A model generated the notes under the pieces. It saw nothing but the letters and a program-made list of their open reading frames with translations. It made no database searches and had not been told where the DNA came from. From the NCBI RefSeq assembly GCF_010500895.1, contig NZ_JAAAWO010000003.1, positions 286,999 through 350,998 of the forward strand: 64,000 nt of DNA. The letters are read 5' to 3'. Source of the stretch: Alteromonas genovensis. Its GTDB lineage: Bacteria; Pseudomonadota; Gammaproteobacteria; Enterobacterales; Alteromonadaceae. Positions 45,148 through 54,999 of the stretch are shown piece after piece. Position 1 is the first letter of the stretch, and every line of letters begins with the position of its first letter. The translations under genes were made by a program, and so were the position numbers.

Positions 45148-46731
45148 TTATAATTTTTGATACGCTGCAATGATAATTTTTAATTGCTCTAGCAATTTTT
45201 TACACTCACGCTTGGTTACTTTTCCTTGGTTTTGAAAGTAGTTTCTAGGGTGAATAAGGTTGCGCATTGTACGAATATTATGTGCAGCATTTGCAGCTTC
45301 ATAATCCAGTTCACCGAGCTTTTTAAGGGATGTGATAGCTTCGTTTAAACTAATTCCTACACCATCGCGATAGTAATCGTGTTTTTCGCTTTCAGATAAC
45401 CAGTCAAGAATAATGGCTTCTAAAATTGAGCCACAGAGCACCATTGAGGATTTATACAATCCTTTGTCAATGCATACTTTCAGTTCTTTTAAATCATCTT
45501 TTATCAATTTTTCGATAATGCTGCGCTTTGAAATACGTAACTTTTCTAGCTCTTCTAACAAAAAACTATCTTGCAAACGGCCTTGGTCTTTAGTGCCTGC
45601 AATGAGGTTATTGATTTTGTCGAGATCTGACTCTGGTGTTTGCAGCCGTTGATAAAGCTCATCGATTTTCGCCAAGGTGTCATCATCAGGTAATAAAATA
45701 GGTAACTTTTGAAAATCATTAAGCGCAACACGTGGAATTACGCTACCGATCGCCATTTTGAGCGAATACTTTTTGGCAAACTCACTTTGTAAATACAAAG
45801 ATAAGTATTGTGCTGAAACTGCTACGTTAGCCCGAAGGCGAACATGAAAACTATGTGCTGGAGCGTAAACACCTTTCAACTCTTTGGTGACCAAAAACAC
45901 CTTTGAGCAATTGGGTGTGATAATAATATCGCGCTCCGCCAACACCTGATTTGTCGCATCACCTTCAGTAATCGGTAATTCATTCTGGTTACAAGGTAGC
46001 TTAGCTTTCCCTACTAACGGCCATTTAAACACTTGCCCCTGAACCAAGTCACCCCGTTTAACTGAGTTCACCATTTTGATATCGGCTAACTTTTCTAAGG
46101 CTTCAAATTTGGCTTTTTTGTAGCGGTTTATATCGATTTGATTGTCCGGATGATAAAAAGCAACCTGTAAGCGTGACATATCAAGCTCGTTGACTGGCAC
46201 TTTGAAAATATTGAACGGCTGCTCTTGTTGCTCATTCTTTGCGGAACTAGCTGCGCCAAAAAGTTCTTGTTCAATTTGCGCTAGAAATTGTGTGAATGTT
46301 TCGGTGTAAACAATATTAGGTAACTCGCCCGATTTATCTGCTTTGTGTGTTAGTTTAGAATCGACTGGGCTGCTCTTTTGTGCTGGAGCATTCGCCGAAA
46401 AGTCGGCCATTAGAACGTCACTAACAGGCTCATAGCCCAAGACTAACAAACTAAAAGATACACTGGTGACAGGCGACCAAATAGCGCCAACATCAACCAA
46501 AGCATGTAGAGCATATTGCTCAAACACAGGTGCTAGCTGCCGCTTATGTTTCGTGCTGTTTATCCAAAGGGATGGCACCACAATAACTTGAAAATCGTTT
46601 GCTGTGCCTTGTTCCTTATTTTCGCTATTAGGGTTTAATGCATAATCAAGGTATTCACTGATGTTGTTTTCATCTTGCGGGTTAATACCGAGTAATTGGC
46701 GCTCTTCAATGGCGTTGAGTAACTGTGACAT
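45148..46731 (-). CDS. Chimeric HsdS-like protein with degenerate methylase piece and HEPN-like C-terminus
   Basis: 527 residues in three parts. Residues about 45-110 align by eye with the segment of HsdM that follows its catalytic motifs: VVPSLWINSTKHKRQL...VSFSLLVLGYEP parallels [17 protein letters not shown]...[11 protein letters not shown] of the adjacent HsdM. Residues about 200-390 resemble a specificity-subunit target recognition domain (SAQYLSLYLQSEFAKKYSL, GSVIPRVALNDFQKLPILLP). The C-terminal 120 residues are helical with RTMRNLIHPR, an Rx6H motif like HEPN domains. It has no methylase catalytic motifs. It is the last gene of the type I operon, 30 bp after hsdS. Confidence 0.7.
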   Translation of the reverse strand: MSQLLNAIEERQLLGINPQDENNISEYLDYALNPNSENKEQGTANDFQVIVVPSLWINSTKHKRQLAPVFEQYALHALVDVGAIWSPVTSVSFSLLVLGYEPVSDVLMADFSANAPAQKSSPVDSKLTHKADKSGELPNIVYTETFTQFLAQIEQELFGAASSAKNEQQEQPFNIFKVPVNELDMSRLQVAFYHPDNQIDINRYKKAKFEALEKLADIKMVNSVKRGDLVQGQVFKWPLVGKAKLPCNQNELPITEGDATNQVLAERDIIITPNCSKVFLVTKELKGVYAPAHSFHVRLRANVAVSAQYLSLYLQSEFAKKYSLKMAIGSVIPRVALNDFQKLPILLPDDDTLAKIDELYQRLQTPESDLDKINNLIAGTKDQGRLQDSFLLEELEKLRISKRSIIEKLIKDDLKELKVCIDKGLYKSSMVLCGSILEAIILDWLSESEKHDYYRDGVGISLNEAITSLKKLGELDYEAANAAHNIRTMRNLIHPRNYFQNQGKVTKRECKKLLEQLKIIIAAYQKL

Positions 46732-46761
46732 AAAACATCCTTGTTGTTAGTTAATTTAATC

Positions 46762-47931
46762 CTATAATTCTCCAGAGAAAGCCTTTTGGCTTAAGGAATT
46801 AAACAGGTTGTTAATTTCTGATTCGTCAAATTTTTGAACTGTCTTCTTGACTTGGCTTTGAATATTCAAAAACTCCATTTGTCGATTTAATGGAGGATTA
46901 ATTACAGGTAACTCCTTCACTTTTCCGACATTTAATATTCCCATAGTTCCTCCATGAGACATATTAGCTATTTTGGTTAGCATTTCTTTAGTCGTTAAAA
47001 GGAATTTCATAAACCAAGGGTTCGCTAGCTCACTATCAAACTTCACTTTCATTAATCGAGGATTAATTATTCCTTTTTGGTACTTGTTAGGAACAACTGA
47101 GATTTTGCCAAAGCTACCGACAAGGCTAATTAGCATATCGCCTTCATTTATCGAGCAAGATTTCAAACGTTCAAATTTTTCTGAATCAATATAATAGTCT
47201 CCAAATTCAAGATCGTCTTTTATTACCTGCTCCTGTCCGTAAATTTTGTACCCGCTCTCTACGTAATCTTCTTTTTTTAGGGCAGAACCAAATGGCCCAG
47301 CTTTTATTGAATATTTTTCTTTAGCTGCAATATCTTCAACTCTCTTAACTTCCCACCCTTTAGGGTTAGTCACCGGATCGCCAAACATATCTAAAAACAC
47401 GCTGCGGAGAAAGTCGTCGGCGAGGTCGATGGCTTGTTTGCGTTTACGGCGGATGGCATCGGCTTTATCTAAAATCGCCGCAATTCGCTTTTGCTCGTCG
47501 AGTGGTGGAAGTAGTAATGGATAAGCTTTCAAAGCTTCCATATCAACTCCACTTTGACCTGCGGTTCTCTGAGACAAACCGTCAATGAAGCGAAATAGCT
47601 TTTCCTGTTTTAAAAAATAAAATAAGTAATTTCGATCTACCTTTTCATTTGGTTGAGCTTTCATGAGAGCTACATTGTATGCACCTTCTAGCCCCCTTAA
47701 TATCTGAAATACCGGAGGCCCATAGCGCCCGATCATAACATCATCCTTGGAGCAAAATTTCTTAGTCGAGTCTATTGGAACATAAGTTAAATTACGGTCA
47801 GACTTATAGTCCCTAATTTGCAATAATCGAACATAACCATCTTCTAGCTCATACTTGAACGCCGATTTAGGGGGTTGAGAGCCGCCAACAAACGAAACAA
47901 CAGAGCCTAGCTCTACAACAGGCCAACTCAC
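46762..47931 (-). CDS. hsdS: Type I restriction enzyme specificity subunit (HsdS)
   Basis: 389 residues with two target recognition domains. The first covers residues 1-170 and ends in the conserved [28 protein letters not shown] helix. The second begins near [14 protein letters not shown] and ends with [22 protein letters not shown]. Each domain reads one half of a bipartite DNA site, and the conserved helices set the spacing. The ATG overlaps the hsdM stop (ATGA), which couples them. The sequence recognised cannot be predicted. Confidence 0.92.
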   Translation of the reverse strand: MSWPVVELGSVVSFVGGSQPPKSAFKYELEDGYVRLLQIRDYKSDRNLTYVPIDSTKKFCSKDDVMIGRYGPPVFQILRGLEGAYNVALMKAQPNEKVDRNYLFYFLKQEKLFRFIDGLSQRTAGQSGVDMEALKAYPLLLPPLDEQKRIAAILDKADAIRRKRKQAIDLADDFLRSVFLDMFGDPVTNPKGWEVKRVEDIAAKEKYSIKAGPFGSALKKEDYVESGYKIYGQEQVIKDDLEFGDYYIDSEKFERLKSCSINEGDMLISLVGSFGKISVVPNKYQKGIINPRLMKVKFDSELANPWFMKFLLTTKEMLTKIANMSHGGTMGILNVGKVKELPVINPPLNRQMEFLNIQSQVKKTVQKFDESEINNLFNSLSQKAFSGEL

Positions 47932-49481
47932 AGCATCTTCTCCAAGTCTTTTAAGTCAGCTAATATTTCACTCTCCAAATCAACTAACTTGCTCAAGATC
48001 TCTTTTGGGTGATCGTATTGCTCTTCTTCATATACCACTTCTTTATAGCGGTTAATGGACAGATCATATTTGTTGGCTGCAATATCGTCTTTGCTTACCC
48101 AGAAGTGTTTCTTTTCGTCTGTAACGATACAGTCATTTTCTTCTGTTTCCGCAATCGCTTTATCACGTGCTTTAAACGACGCGACTAAATCTTCCAAGTC
48201 GTTTTCTTTTATGATGGTGCGTTTATCGTCTAATGACAAGCCATCGTTCTGTAAGTCATAAAACCAAACATGATCAGTAACTGAGCCTTTGGTAATAAAC
48301 AAAATCGCCGTTGAAACGCCCGCGTAAGGTTTAAATACCCCTGATGGCAGCGATACCACGCCTTGTAATTCGTTGTTTTCAACTATGTGTTTGCGCAGTT
48401 GTTGGTGGGCTTTTGATGAGCCGAACAATACACCGTCTGGTACGATGATCGCTGTTTTACCACCGTTTTTCAGCATACGAAGAATTTGAGCTACAAATAA
48501 CAGCTCGGTCTTTTTGGTTTTAACCATACGTAAAATAGCATCGTCCACGTCTTCTTCGTCTAAGCTTCCCTTAAACGGTGGGTTAGCTAAAATCATCGAG
48601 AAGGCTTCTTTGCTTTGCTCTGGGTGGCGCTCGGCAAAACGACCACTTAAGGTGTCTTGATAATGAATATCTGGCTCGGCAATACCGTGCATCACTAAGT
48701 TCATTGCAGCAATACGTAACATGGTCGAGTCAAAATCAAAACCGTGGAACATGTCTGTGTCTACATGGTCACGGTGCTCAAGTAATAGGTCACCACTGTA
48801 AATTTTTACCTGCTGTTGCTGGCCTTTCTCATCGATTACCGTTTCGGTATGAATCCCCTCAGGAGAGGTGTATTTCTCTAAAAGGTATTCATAAGCAACG
48901 CTTAAAAACCCTGCTGTGCCACAGGCAGGATCGCATATGCGGTCATTAACCTCTGGATCTAACATTTCCACCATGGCACGAATGATATGGCGCGGTGTGC
49001 GGAACTGACCATTAATACCTGCTGTAGTCAGTTTGCTCAGAAGGTATTCGTACAAATCCCCTTTGGTATCACTATCTTCTAACGGTAGTTTATTGATCAT
49101 CTCAACCGCCGAGACCATTAAAGTTGGCTTTTGGATCATGCATTGGGCGTCTTTCATAAAACCGCTAAACAATGAACCTTCGCCAGCAATGTCTTTAAAA
49201 TGCGGGAATACTTCATCTCGCACCACTTTTAACATGGTATCTGCATCTTGATGATGGAAACGATGCCAACGAATATGTTGCTGTTCCTCGCTAAAGCGAC
49301 GCTTAAAACTGGTGCCTCGCAGCTGCGCACGTTTTTCATCGCGCTGCTCGTGTAAATCGAGTAAACGAGCATACATTAGGAAAGTGATCTGCTCGATAAC
49401 GGTAAGCGGGTTTGCTATGCCTCCCGTCCAAAATTCAGACCAAAGTTTGTCTACGCTGCTTTTTAATTCGCCTGTTATCAT
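47928..49481 (-). CDS. hsdM: Type I restriction enzyme methyltransferase subunit (HsdM)
   Basis: About 517 residues of N6-adenine methylase. The N-terminal helical HsdM_N domain starts [15 protein letters not shown]. The SAM-binding motif I is [11 protein letters not shown] (alanine where glycine is usual), and the catalytic motif IV is NPPFKGSLD. The conserved [12 protein letters not shown] and [21 protein letters not shown] segments follow. I chose the ATG at 49481, since the longer upstream reading frame adds a cysteine-rich stretch unlike the family. Together with HsdS it methylates the host's recognition sites and protects them from HsdR. Confidence 0.93.
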   Translation of the reverse strand: MITGELKSSVDKLWSEFWTGGIANPLTVIEQITFLMYARLLDLHEQRDEKRAQLRGTSFKRRFSEEQQHIRWHRFHHQDADTMLKVVRDEVFPHFKDIAGEGSLFSGFMKDAQCMIQKPTLMVSAVEMINKLPLEDSDTKGDLYEYLLSKLTTAGINGQFRTPRHIIRAMVEMLDPEVNDRICDPACGTAGFLSVAYEYLLEKYTSPEGIHTETVIDEKGQQQQVKIYSGDLLLEHRDHVDTDMFHGFDFDSTMLRIAAMNLVMHGIAEPDIHYQDTLSGRFAERHPEQSKEAFSMILANPPFKGSLDEEDVDDAILRMVKTKKTELLFVAQILRMLKNGGKTAIIVPDGVLFGSSKAHQQLRKHIVENNELQGVVSLPSGVFKPYAGVSTAILFITKGSVTDHVWFYDLQNDGLSLDDKRTIIKENDLEDLVASFKARDKAIAETEENDCIVTDEKKHFWVSKDDIAANKYDLSINRYKEVVYEEEQYDHPKEILSKLVDLESEILADLKDLEKML

Positions 49482-49556
49482 GGTGTTCTCTTTATATTTC
49501 ATATGCCCGCACCAACATAAAGGCACGGGCTTAAACTGTTTAATTTGCTGCTAAAA

Positions 49557-49853
49557 TTACGTGAGTTGGTAAGATGTGATAGAGCGTTTGTTAATGCCGT
49601 ACAAGCCTTCGCGCTTTTTAGTGGTAGGAAGTGTTCTTGCTCTTACCGAGAAACCTTTTTTTACCACGTAATCCAACATGGTTTGTTCACAATCAACTTC
49701 AATACAATCAATAAGTTTATTACCTTGTTCGCTAACGCGAAATGCAACTTTGCCCGTTTGAGTATTTTTCATTCGAACCGGATAAAGATGATCTCCTGAT
49801 TCGTGTAATAGCTTTAGTCGCATACTCATCCGCGATTCTGTTGTACCAGTCAT
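49557..49853 (-). CDS. Small protein of unknown function inside the type I restriction operon
   Basis: 98 residues, basic and without membrane segments. It has a beta-rich look (HLYPVRMKNTQTGKVAFRVSEQGNKLIDCIEVDCEQTMLDYVV) and a Lys/Arg-rich C-terminus. AAGGA sits six bases before the ATG at 49853, and the gene starts 10 bp after the hsdR stop, which argues for a real coupled gene. Being encoded between hsdR and hsdM suggests it accompanies restriction, perhaps as a modulator, but no family is recognised. Confidence 0.6.
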   Translation of the reverse strand: MTGTTESRMSMRLKLLHESGDHLYPVRMKNTQTGKVAFRVSEQGNKLIDCIEVDCEQTMLDYVVKKGFSVRARTLPTTKKREGLYGINKRSITSYQLT

Positions 49854-49863
49854 TTTCATTCCT

Positions 49864-52800
49864 TTAGTCACTTCTTCCCTCAATCGTTGAGACAGGGTCA
49901 GGTAGCTCGAGCGATTTTAGCAAAGCGAAAACATCGTCTTCACTGTTACCTAATACACCTTCATAAATTCGGTTGTATGGCGCTTTGTCTAAGTCGGCCA
50001 TTTTTATGCCGCCGCTGCGGGCAATATGCCCAACTAACATATCGATTATACGCTGTGCTTGTGCGCTCATACGATGGTTTTGTAAGTGCTCGGTAAAACT
50101 TTGTTCAATGTATTTCGCATCCATACCAACAATGCTTCGAAGTAAGGTATCGAGTGATTTACTCGACTCTGGATAAAACGATTTTAGCGTTTCGATATCC
50201 ACATCTGCATGACGTGTATGGATAATACTGTTTAGCTGTAAAACCTCGTTTTCGGAAACAGCCTGGCCGTTTCTAATCTTTTGTAATACTGGATGACTAT
50301 CAAAAATTGGCTTTAATGCTTCTTCAACCTTCTGCAAATAAATTTTGTAATCGATAGATTCAATTTTGGAAGCGCGAGCACTGATTTCATATTCAGCAGC
50401 ATCTTCCTTAATATCGAGCAACTTTGTGGGTGCAGGAGGCGGTAAAATTTCCCCTTCCAGTAGCCACATGATATCACGCAGTGCTAAACGAGATTGCTCC
50501 AACTTTTCAAAGGTTGGCATAAGCCAGTATTCATCGCTGAGCAGATGCTTAATGTATTCCGCCTTATCTTGAACTTGTTTCATATTGACTGGTAAGCGGT
50601 CAATCACAGAGAAGATTTCAGCTTTTAGCTCGCCAAGCTCAGTTGGCGCATCAAACAAAGTTTGCTGAGTTTGCGCAATAAGTATATCCCAGCGTATGGC
50701 TTTACTCTGCTTGCGGGTATCCAGCCATTGCATCAGCGGCGCAATTTCAGTTTCTAGCAAATGTACCGTTTGTTTTGCGTATTGATTTAACAGCTTTTCA
50801 TCTGACATTTGCTCGACAATTTGCCAGCTATCGCGAATATTGATGTTGCGTTTATCAAGTGAATCAATGTCTTGTTTAAGTAACTTAGCTACCACTAAAA
50901 ACGACTCGCGTTCAAACTTGTTAAGTGCGGTAGAGGCCAGCAGCATACGCATTTCAAAACGCTTCTGTGCTAACGATTTGGTAACAGTTGGCTCGGTTTC
51001 TTCGTAATCGAATTCGAAATAATCAAAATTATTCCAGTGGTCAAAAATTAAGAAGCGTGTTTTGTCTTTGCCCTTGCCAAATAGATCGGGGCATAAACGT
51101 GTTCCACGCCCAATCATTTGCCAGAATTTGACCTTTGACTTAACAGGTTTTGCGAACACTAAATTGACAACTTCTGGCACATCGATACCTGTGTCCAACA
51201 TATCTACCGATATTGCCAGAGTGATATCTTTCTCCGGCTCGCCTTCTATGCCTTTGAACTGATCGATGAGGGCTTCGGCACGTGGCTCGTCAGAGTGAAT
51301 AACTTCACAGAAGCCATCACTTAACTCTGGATACATGTCGTCAAACAATTCTTTGAGCAAACGAGCATGGTCAATACGACGGGCAAAGATAATCGTCTTA
51401 CCAATGAGCTGTTCGTCTTTGTCTTTGATACCATTTTCCATCAAGTTTCGAATTATTTGACGATTGGTATCAAGGTTCATAACCGCTTTATCAATGTCTT
51501 GAGCATTAAACTCTAGCTCATTTGGATCTTCACCGTTGTCTTCTAGTTCTGCGATTTGCTCATCCGTTAACGAGCGCTGATTTATCCCTTCTCGTAGAAA
51601 CTTAGTGGTCATTGTCATTATATCGAATGGCACTAAGTGATCTTCTGCAATGGCTTTTTCCAGCGGGTAATTCGCCGTAGGACTTTTGTAGTCGCAACCA
51701 AATAGCTGGCAGGTAGAGCGAGATACCATTTCTACTGGCGTCGCCGTTAAACCTACTTGCAGACAATCGTAATATTTAAAGATATTACCAAACACGTTAT
51801 AGACAGAGCGATGTGATTCATCAGCAATGATAAGGTCGAAGTATCCGACATCGAAGTCTTCATAGATGCTCATCATGCCTGGGTATGTAGCAATAAAAAT
51901 ACGGGCATTATCTCGATATTTCTTCTCACTCTTACCCACTACGTAAGGCTTAGCTTGTAAAAAATCGACAAAGGCTTTGTTGGCTTGTTTACGTAACTCT
52001 TTGCGGTCACATAAAAATAGAATTCGTTTTGCCCATTTTGCTTCTTGGAGTGATTTAGTTAACGCAATTGAAACCCTTGTTTTACCAGTACCCGTAGCTT
52101 GAACGATTAACGCTTTTCTGCGTTTTAGTTCAAAGGTTTCATGAACACGTGTGATGGTTTCTAATTGATAGCGTCGGCCAGCGATACCATGATCTATTTC
52201 AACTGAGGATAACGGCTGTTTTTCGACTCGTTGAAACTTTACTAAATGCTGCAATGAGCTTTTGGAGTAATAACCATAAATTTTACGAGGTGGATACTTT
52301 TGAACGTCATCCCAGATGTATATATCGTGCCCATTGGTATAAAACATAACAGGGCGCTGCCCGTACTGCTTTTCTAGTGCATCGGCATAATCCTTCGCTT
52401 GCTTTTTGCCAAGCCTAGCATCTTTTGAAGTTCGCTTGGCCTCTACTACTGCAAGCGGCTTGCCGTCGTCATCCCACAGTACATAATCAACATAACCGAT
52501 AAACGTCTTCGTTGGTTGATATTTGACTTCTATTTCTTGACCAACCTGTTCCGTTGAAGTGCCGTCATCCGACACATCCCAACCCACTTCTCTCAATTCT
52601 GAGTCGATGAGATATTTTCGAGTAGCGTTTTCATCGAAGTTTAATGTTTGAGAAGCGACTTTGCTGAAATCAGTAAAGTGCTGCATTACAGCTATATCGG
52701 CGACAGCGGTGGCCTGCTTATTCTTTTGTAGTAGCTCTTGATAGGCTTTGCGCTGCTCTTCTAACTCGGCCATTGCTTGTTTATGCAGTGCCTCGCTTTG

Positions 52801-53250
52801 CTCTAGCTTTTTCTTTAATTGGCCGTCAGGTTTTTCTATTTCTTTATATGCCGGAATAGCATCGCTTTGTACATTGTGAAACGAACAATATAACCACGCC
52901 CCCACATGGTAAGCTTGCTTAACCGCAAACAGTGCATCACCAGTGGTGCCTTTGTTGTCGTGGACGGCTTTGTTACCTAAGTTTTTGAGTAAATGAAACT
53001 TATCTAGAATTGCTGAAGATGACAGCTGAACAAAGTCTTCTCCCTTCAACTGCTCGTTAAATGTTGCACGGGGTAAGCAAGGTAACTTTAAAGTTCGATA
53101 AATCCAGCCAACTAAATGTTCACTGTATGAGCGCAGTTTTATAAGCGAGCCAACAGGGTCCGAATAGGTGTACTCTTCGGCGTAACCGCCAAAGTCAGCT
53201 AGCTCAGGCCAGTCATTTCGTAAAAACTCAAAATTCATCGATTGCTTCAT
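49864..53250 (-). CDS. hsdR: Type I restriction enzyme motor/endonuclease subunit (HsdR)
   Basis: 1128 residues. The N-terminal 130 residues resemble a DUF4145-like helical domain (LLKNLGNKAVHDNKG). A long coiled coil (about 140-180) leads to the HsdR_N nuclease: GYVDYVLWDDDGKPLAVVEAKR gives the D...ExK active site near residues 255-275. The SF2 translocase core follows: QATGTGKTRVSIAL, IIADESHRSVYNVFGNI, GLTATPVEM, TIIFARRIDHA and GRGTRLCPD. The C-terminal third is a helical HsdR/EcoEI-type domain. It cuts unmethylated DNA. Its 5' region holds a strong sigma-54 promoter. Confidence 0.95.
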   Translation of the reverse strand: MKQSMNFEFLRNDWPELADFGGYAEEYTYSDPVGSLIKLRSYSEHLVGWIYRTLKLPCLPRATFNEQLKGEDFVQLSSSAILDKFHLLKNLGNKAVHDNKGTTGDALFAVKQAYHVGAWLYCSFHNVQSDAIPAYKEIEKPDGQLKKKLEQSEALHKQAMAELEEQRKAYQELLQKNKQATAVADIAVMQHFTDFSKVASQTLNFDENATRKYLIDSELREVGWDVSDDGTSTEQVGQEIEVKYQPTKTFIGYVDYVLWDDDGKPLAVVEAKRTSKDARLGKKQAKDYADALEKQYGQRPVMFYTNGHDIYIWDDVQKYPPRKIYGYYSKSSLQHLVKFQRVEKQPLSSVEIDHGIAGRRYQLETITRVHETFELKRRKALIVQATGTGKTRVSIALTKSLQEAKWAKRILFLCDRKELRKQANKAFVDFLQAKPYVVGKSEKKYRDNARIFIATYPGMMSIYEDFDVGYFDLIIADESHRSVYNVFGNIFKYYDCLQVGLTATPVEMVSRSTCQLFGCDYKSPTANYPLEKAIAEDHLVPFDIMTMTTKFLREGINQRSLTDEQIAELEDNGEDPNELEFNAQDIDKAVMNLDTNRQIIRNLMENGIKDKDEQLIGKTIIFARRIDHARLLKELFDDMYPELSDGFCEVIHSDEPRAEALIDQFKGIEGEPEKDITLAISVDMLDTGIDVPEVVNLVFAKPVKSKVKFWQMIGRGTRLCPDLFGKGKDKTRFLIFDHWNNFDYFEFDYEETEPTVTKSLAQKRFEMRMLLASTALNKFERESFLVVAKLLKQDIDSLDKRNINIRDSWQIVEQMSDEKLLNQYAKQTVHLLETEIAPLMQWLDTRKQSKAIRWDILIAQTQQTLFDAPTELGELKAEIFSVIDRLPVNMKQVQDKAEYIKHLLSDEYWLMPTFEKLEQSRLALRDIMWLLEGEILPPPAPTKLLDIKEDAAEYEISARASKIESIDYKIYLQKVEEALKPIFDSHPVLQKIRNGQAVSENEVLQLNSIIHTRHADVDIETLKSFYPESSKSLDTLLRSIVGMDAKYIEQSFTEHLQNHRMSAQAQRIIDMLVGHIARSGGIKMADLDKAPYNRIYEGVLGNSEDDVFALLKSLELPDPVSTIEGRSD

Positions 53251-53276
53251 TCCGATTGATTTCCTTATTCCTCAAT

Positions 53277-53294
53277 TTGCAGGTCGAGTGCCAA
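53277..53294 (-). promoter_or_regulatory. Sigma-54 (-24/-12) promoter of the type I restriction operon
   Basis: On the minus strand: TTGGCACTCGACCTGCAA. The -24 element TTGGCAC matches consensus exactly, and the -12 element CTGCA has the invariant GC. GG (53291-53292) and GC (53279-53280) are separated by exactly 10 bp. Transcription should start about 12 bp downstream, near 53267, and hsdR starts at 53250. A sigma-54 activator gene ends 29 bp upstream of the -24 box. Confidence 0.85.
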
Positions 53295-53322
53295 GTTTTT
53301 ATTCAATAGCGCTGTAGGCATA

Positions 53323-54936
53323 TTACTCTATTTCAATATCAAGTGCTTCTATCCACTTAGTGATCACTTGTTGGCTATTTAAGCCTATCATTTTTGCTGC
53401 TTTCGTTTTGTTATTACCCGCAGCTTTCATTGCCGCTTTTACATATTTTTTCTTATATTTTTCAACGAGATTATTTATATCTACTTGTTGACCAAGTGAC
53501 AAGAAGATTTCGGACTCATCAGAAACTGGAGCACGAACTATTAGCGCGTTTTTAATATCTACGTCGGTGATTGTTTCTGCGTCTGACCACAGAAAAGCGC
53601 GATTAATTGTGTTCCACAACTCTCGTATATTGCCGTGCCAAGGCTGCGACTTGATAAACTTTACTCCTTTTTCAGAAATATTCTTACTTTTATAACCTGG
53701 GTATTTGTTAGCTGCTTGGTTGAGTTCATCAACTAATTCCAAGACTAATGGCTCAATATCTTCATGACGTTCCCTGAGAGCTGGGATATGCAGTAGTCCA
53801 ACCGCTAGACGGTAGAATAAGTCTTCACGAAAGTCACCTTTTTCAACAAGTTGCAGCAAGTCTCTGTGGGTCGCTGCGATAATCCTAACATCAACTGAAA
53901 TTGTTTTGTTATCGCCAACTCTAGTAATTTCACCTTCTTGTAAAGCTCTTAACAGCTTTACTTGAACACTTGGCGTTAATTCGCCAACTTCATCAAGAAA
54001 TAATGTGCCGCCACTAGCTTGTTCGAATAGGCCTTTGTGTTCACTATTAGCTCCAGTGAAAGCACCTTTGACATGGCCGAATAAAATAGAATCAACTAGT
54101 GATTCTGGTAGCGCTCCGCAGTTCACGGTTTTTAGTGTTTTGCTAGCTCTAGGACTCGCAGCATGAATAGCATTGGCAATCACTTCTTTACCCGTTCCCG
54201 TCTCTCCTAAAACCAAAGCTGGCAACTCAAGGTCAGATTCAGCGACTCGTTTCGCTTTAGAGATCACATCTTTCATTGCTTGTGATTCAGCAACGATAGT
54301 CTCGAATAGTTTGTGAGATGAAGGCGCTTTAACGGCTTTATTAGCAATACTTTTCGCAGCGGATTTTGCGTAAGCCACACCAAAATCGACTGGAACGTCC
54401 ACATTTTCTATTGTGTTATCACGTCTAGACTGGATGAAGTGTGTGTTATGTTTACCTTTACCAACTAATACCGATGCAACACTCATTGCGGGTGTACCAG
54501 AAGTGATATTGATATAAAGCTCTTCACTTTCCTCAGATAGTTTGGAAATCCACTTTTCTGTTTCTCTTATTATGGTCGGATAATCAGTTGGGCCAGCTAT
54601 ATTGGCTTTGAAGATTGCAACATTGTCGTTTGGACGGCCAGCTTCTTTGAGCTGTTTCACTAACCACTTTTCGTAAGGCTTCCAGTCTTTTTCCCAAGCG
54701 TTTGCAAAAATAAAAATGCGATCAAATGGTTTAGGGTTCTGTAATGCTATCGTGGAAATAGCAGCATGTTCATTTTGCTGCATATTTTCAATATCTGTAT
54801 TTCCTATCCATGTGTAAAGAGTAGTCACCAGTTTTAAGTCCGCGTTATGCTCCAATAGATAACTAATATTACATAAGATAACCATATTTACTATTTCTGG
54901 ACGTCTCAAGCCATTTTTATCTGAACATATCGTCAT
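53323..54936 (-). CDS. Sigma-54-dependent activator with CARF-like N-terminal domain (RtcR-related)
   Basis: About 537 residues. From residue 36 on, the N-terminal part looks like a CARF ligand-binding fold: VTTLYTWIGNTDI at the first strand, FDRIFIFANAW at the second, and LYINITSGTPAMSVASVLVG, matching the glycine/proline loop of CARF domains. The AAA+ domain (about 215-450) has ETGTGKEVIANAIH, the sigma-54-contacting GAFTGA and GGTLFLDEVGEL. A C-terminal helix-turn-helix (NNKTKAAKMIGLNSQQVITKW) binds DNA. It resembles RtcR, which senses RNA fragments. The start is uncertain: no ribosome binding site is seen for the ATG at 54936. Confidence 0.85.
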   Translation of the reverse strand: MTICSDKNGLRRPEIVNMVILCNISYLLEHNADLKLVTTLYTWIGNTDIENMQQNEHAAISTIALQNPKPFDRIFIFANAWEKDWKPYEKWLVKQLKEAGRPNDNVAIFKANIAGPTDYPTIIRETEKWISKLSEESEELYINITSGTPAMSVASVLVGKGKHNTHFIQSRRDNTIENVDVPVDFGVAYAKSAAKSIANKAVKAPSSHKLFETIVAESQAMKDVISKAKRVAESDLELPALVLGETGTGKEVIANAIHAASPRASKTLKTVNCGALPESLVDSILFGHVKGAFTGANSEHKGLFEQASGGTLFLDEVGELTPSVQVKLLRALQEGEITRVGDNKTISVDVRIIAATHRDLLQLVEKGDFREDLFYRLAVGLLHIPALRERHEDIEPLVLELVDELNQAANKYPGYKSKNISEKGVKFIKSQPWHGNIRELWNTINRAFLWSDAETITDVDIKNALIVRAPVSDESEIFLSLGQQVDINNLVEKYKKKYVKAAMKAAGNNKTKAAKMIGLNSQQVITKWIEALDIEIE

Positions 54937-54999
54937 ATTTATGGGTGAGACATTTAAGCTGATATTAGGGTGGCAGCACTAAAATCGAAGATTAAGAAA

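Noticed and set aside
49482..49526. Longer start for hsdM at 49526.
   Set aside because: The extra residues ([15 protein letters not shown]) are unlike HsdM N-termini and the ATG at 49481 starts the known HsdM_N sequence.
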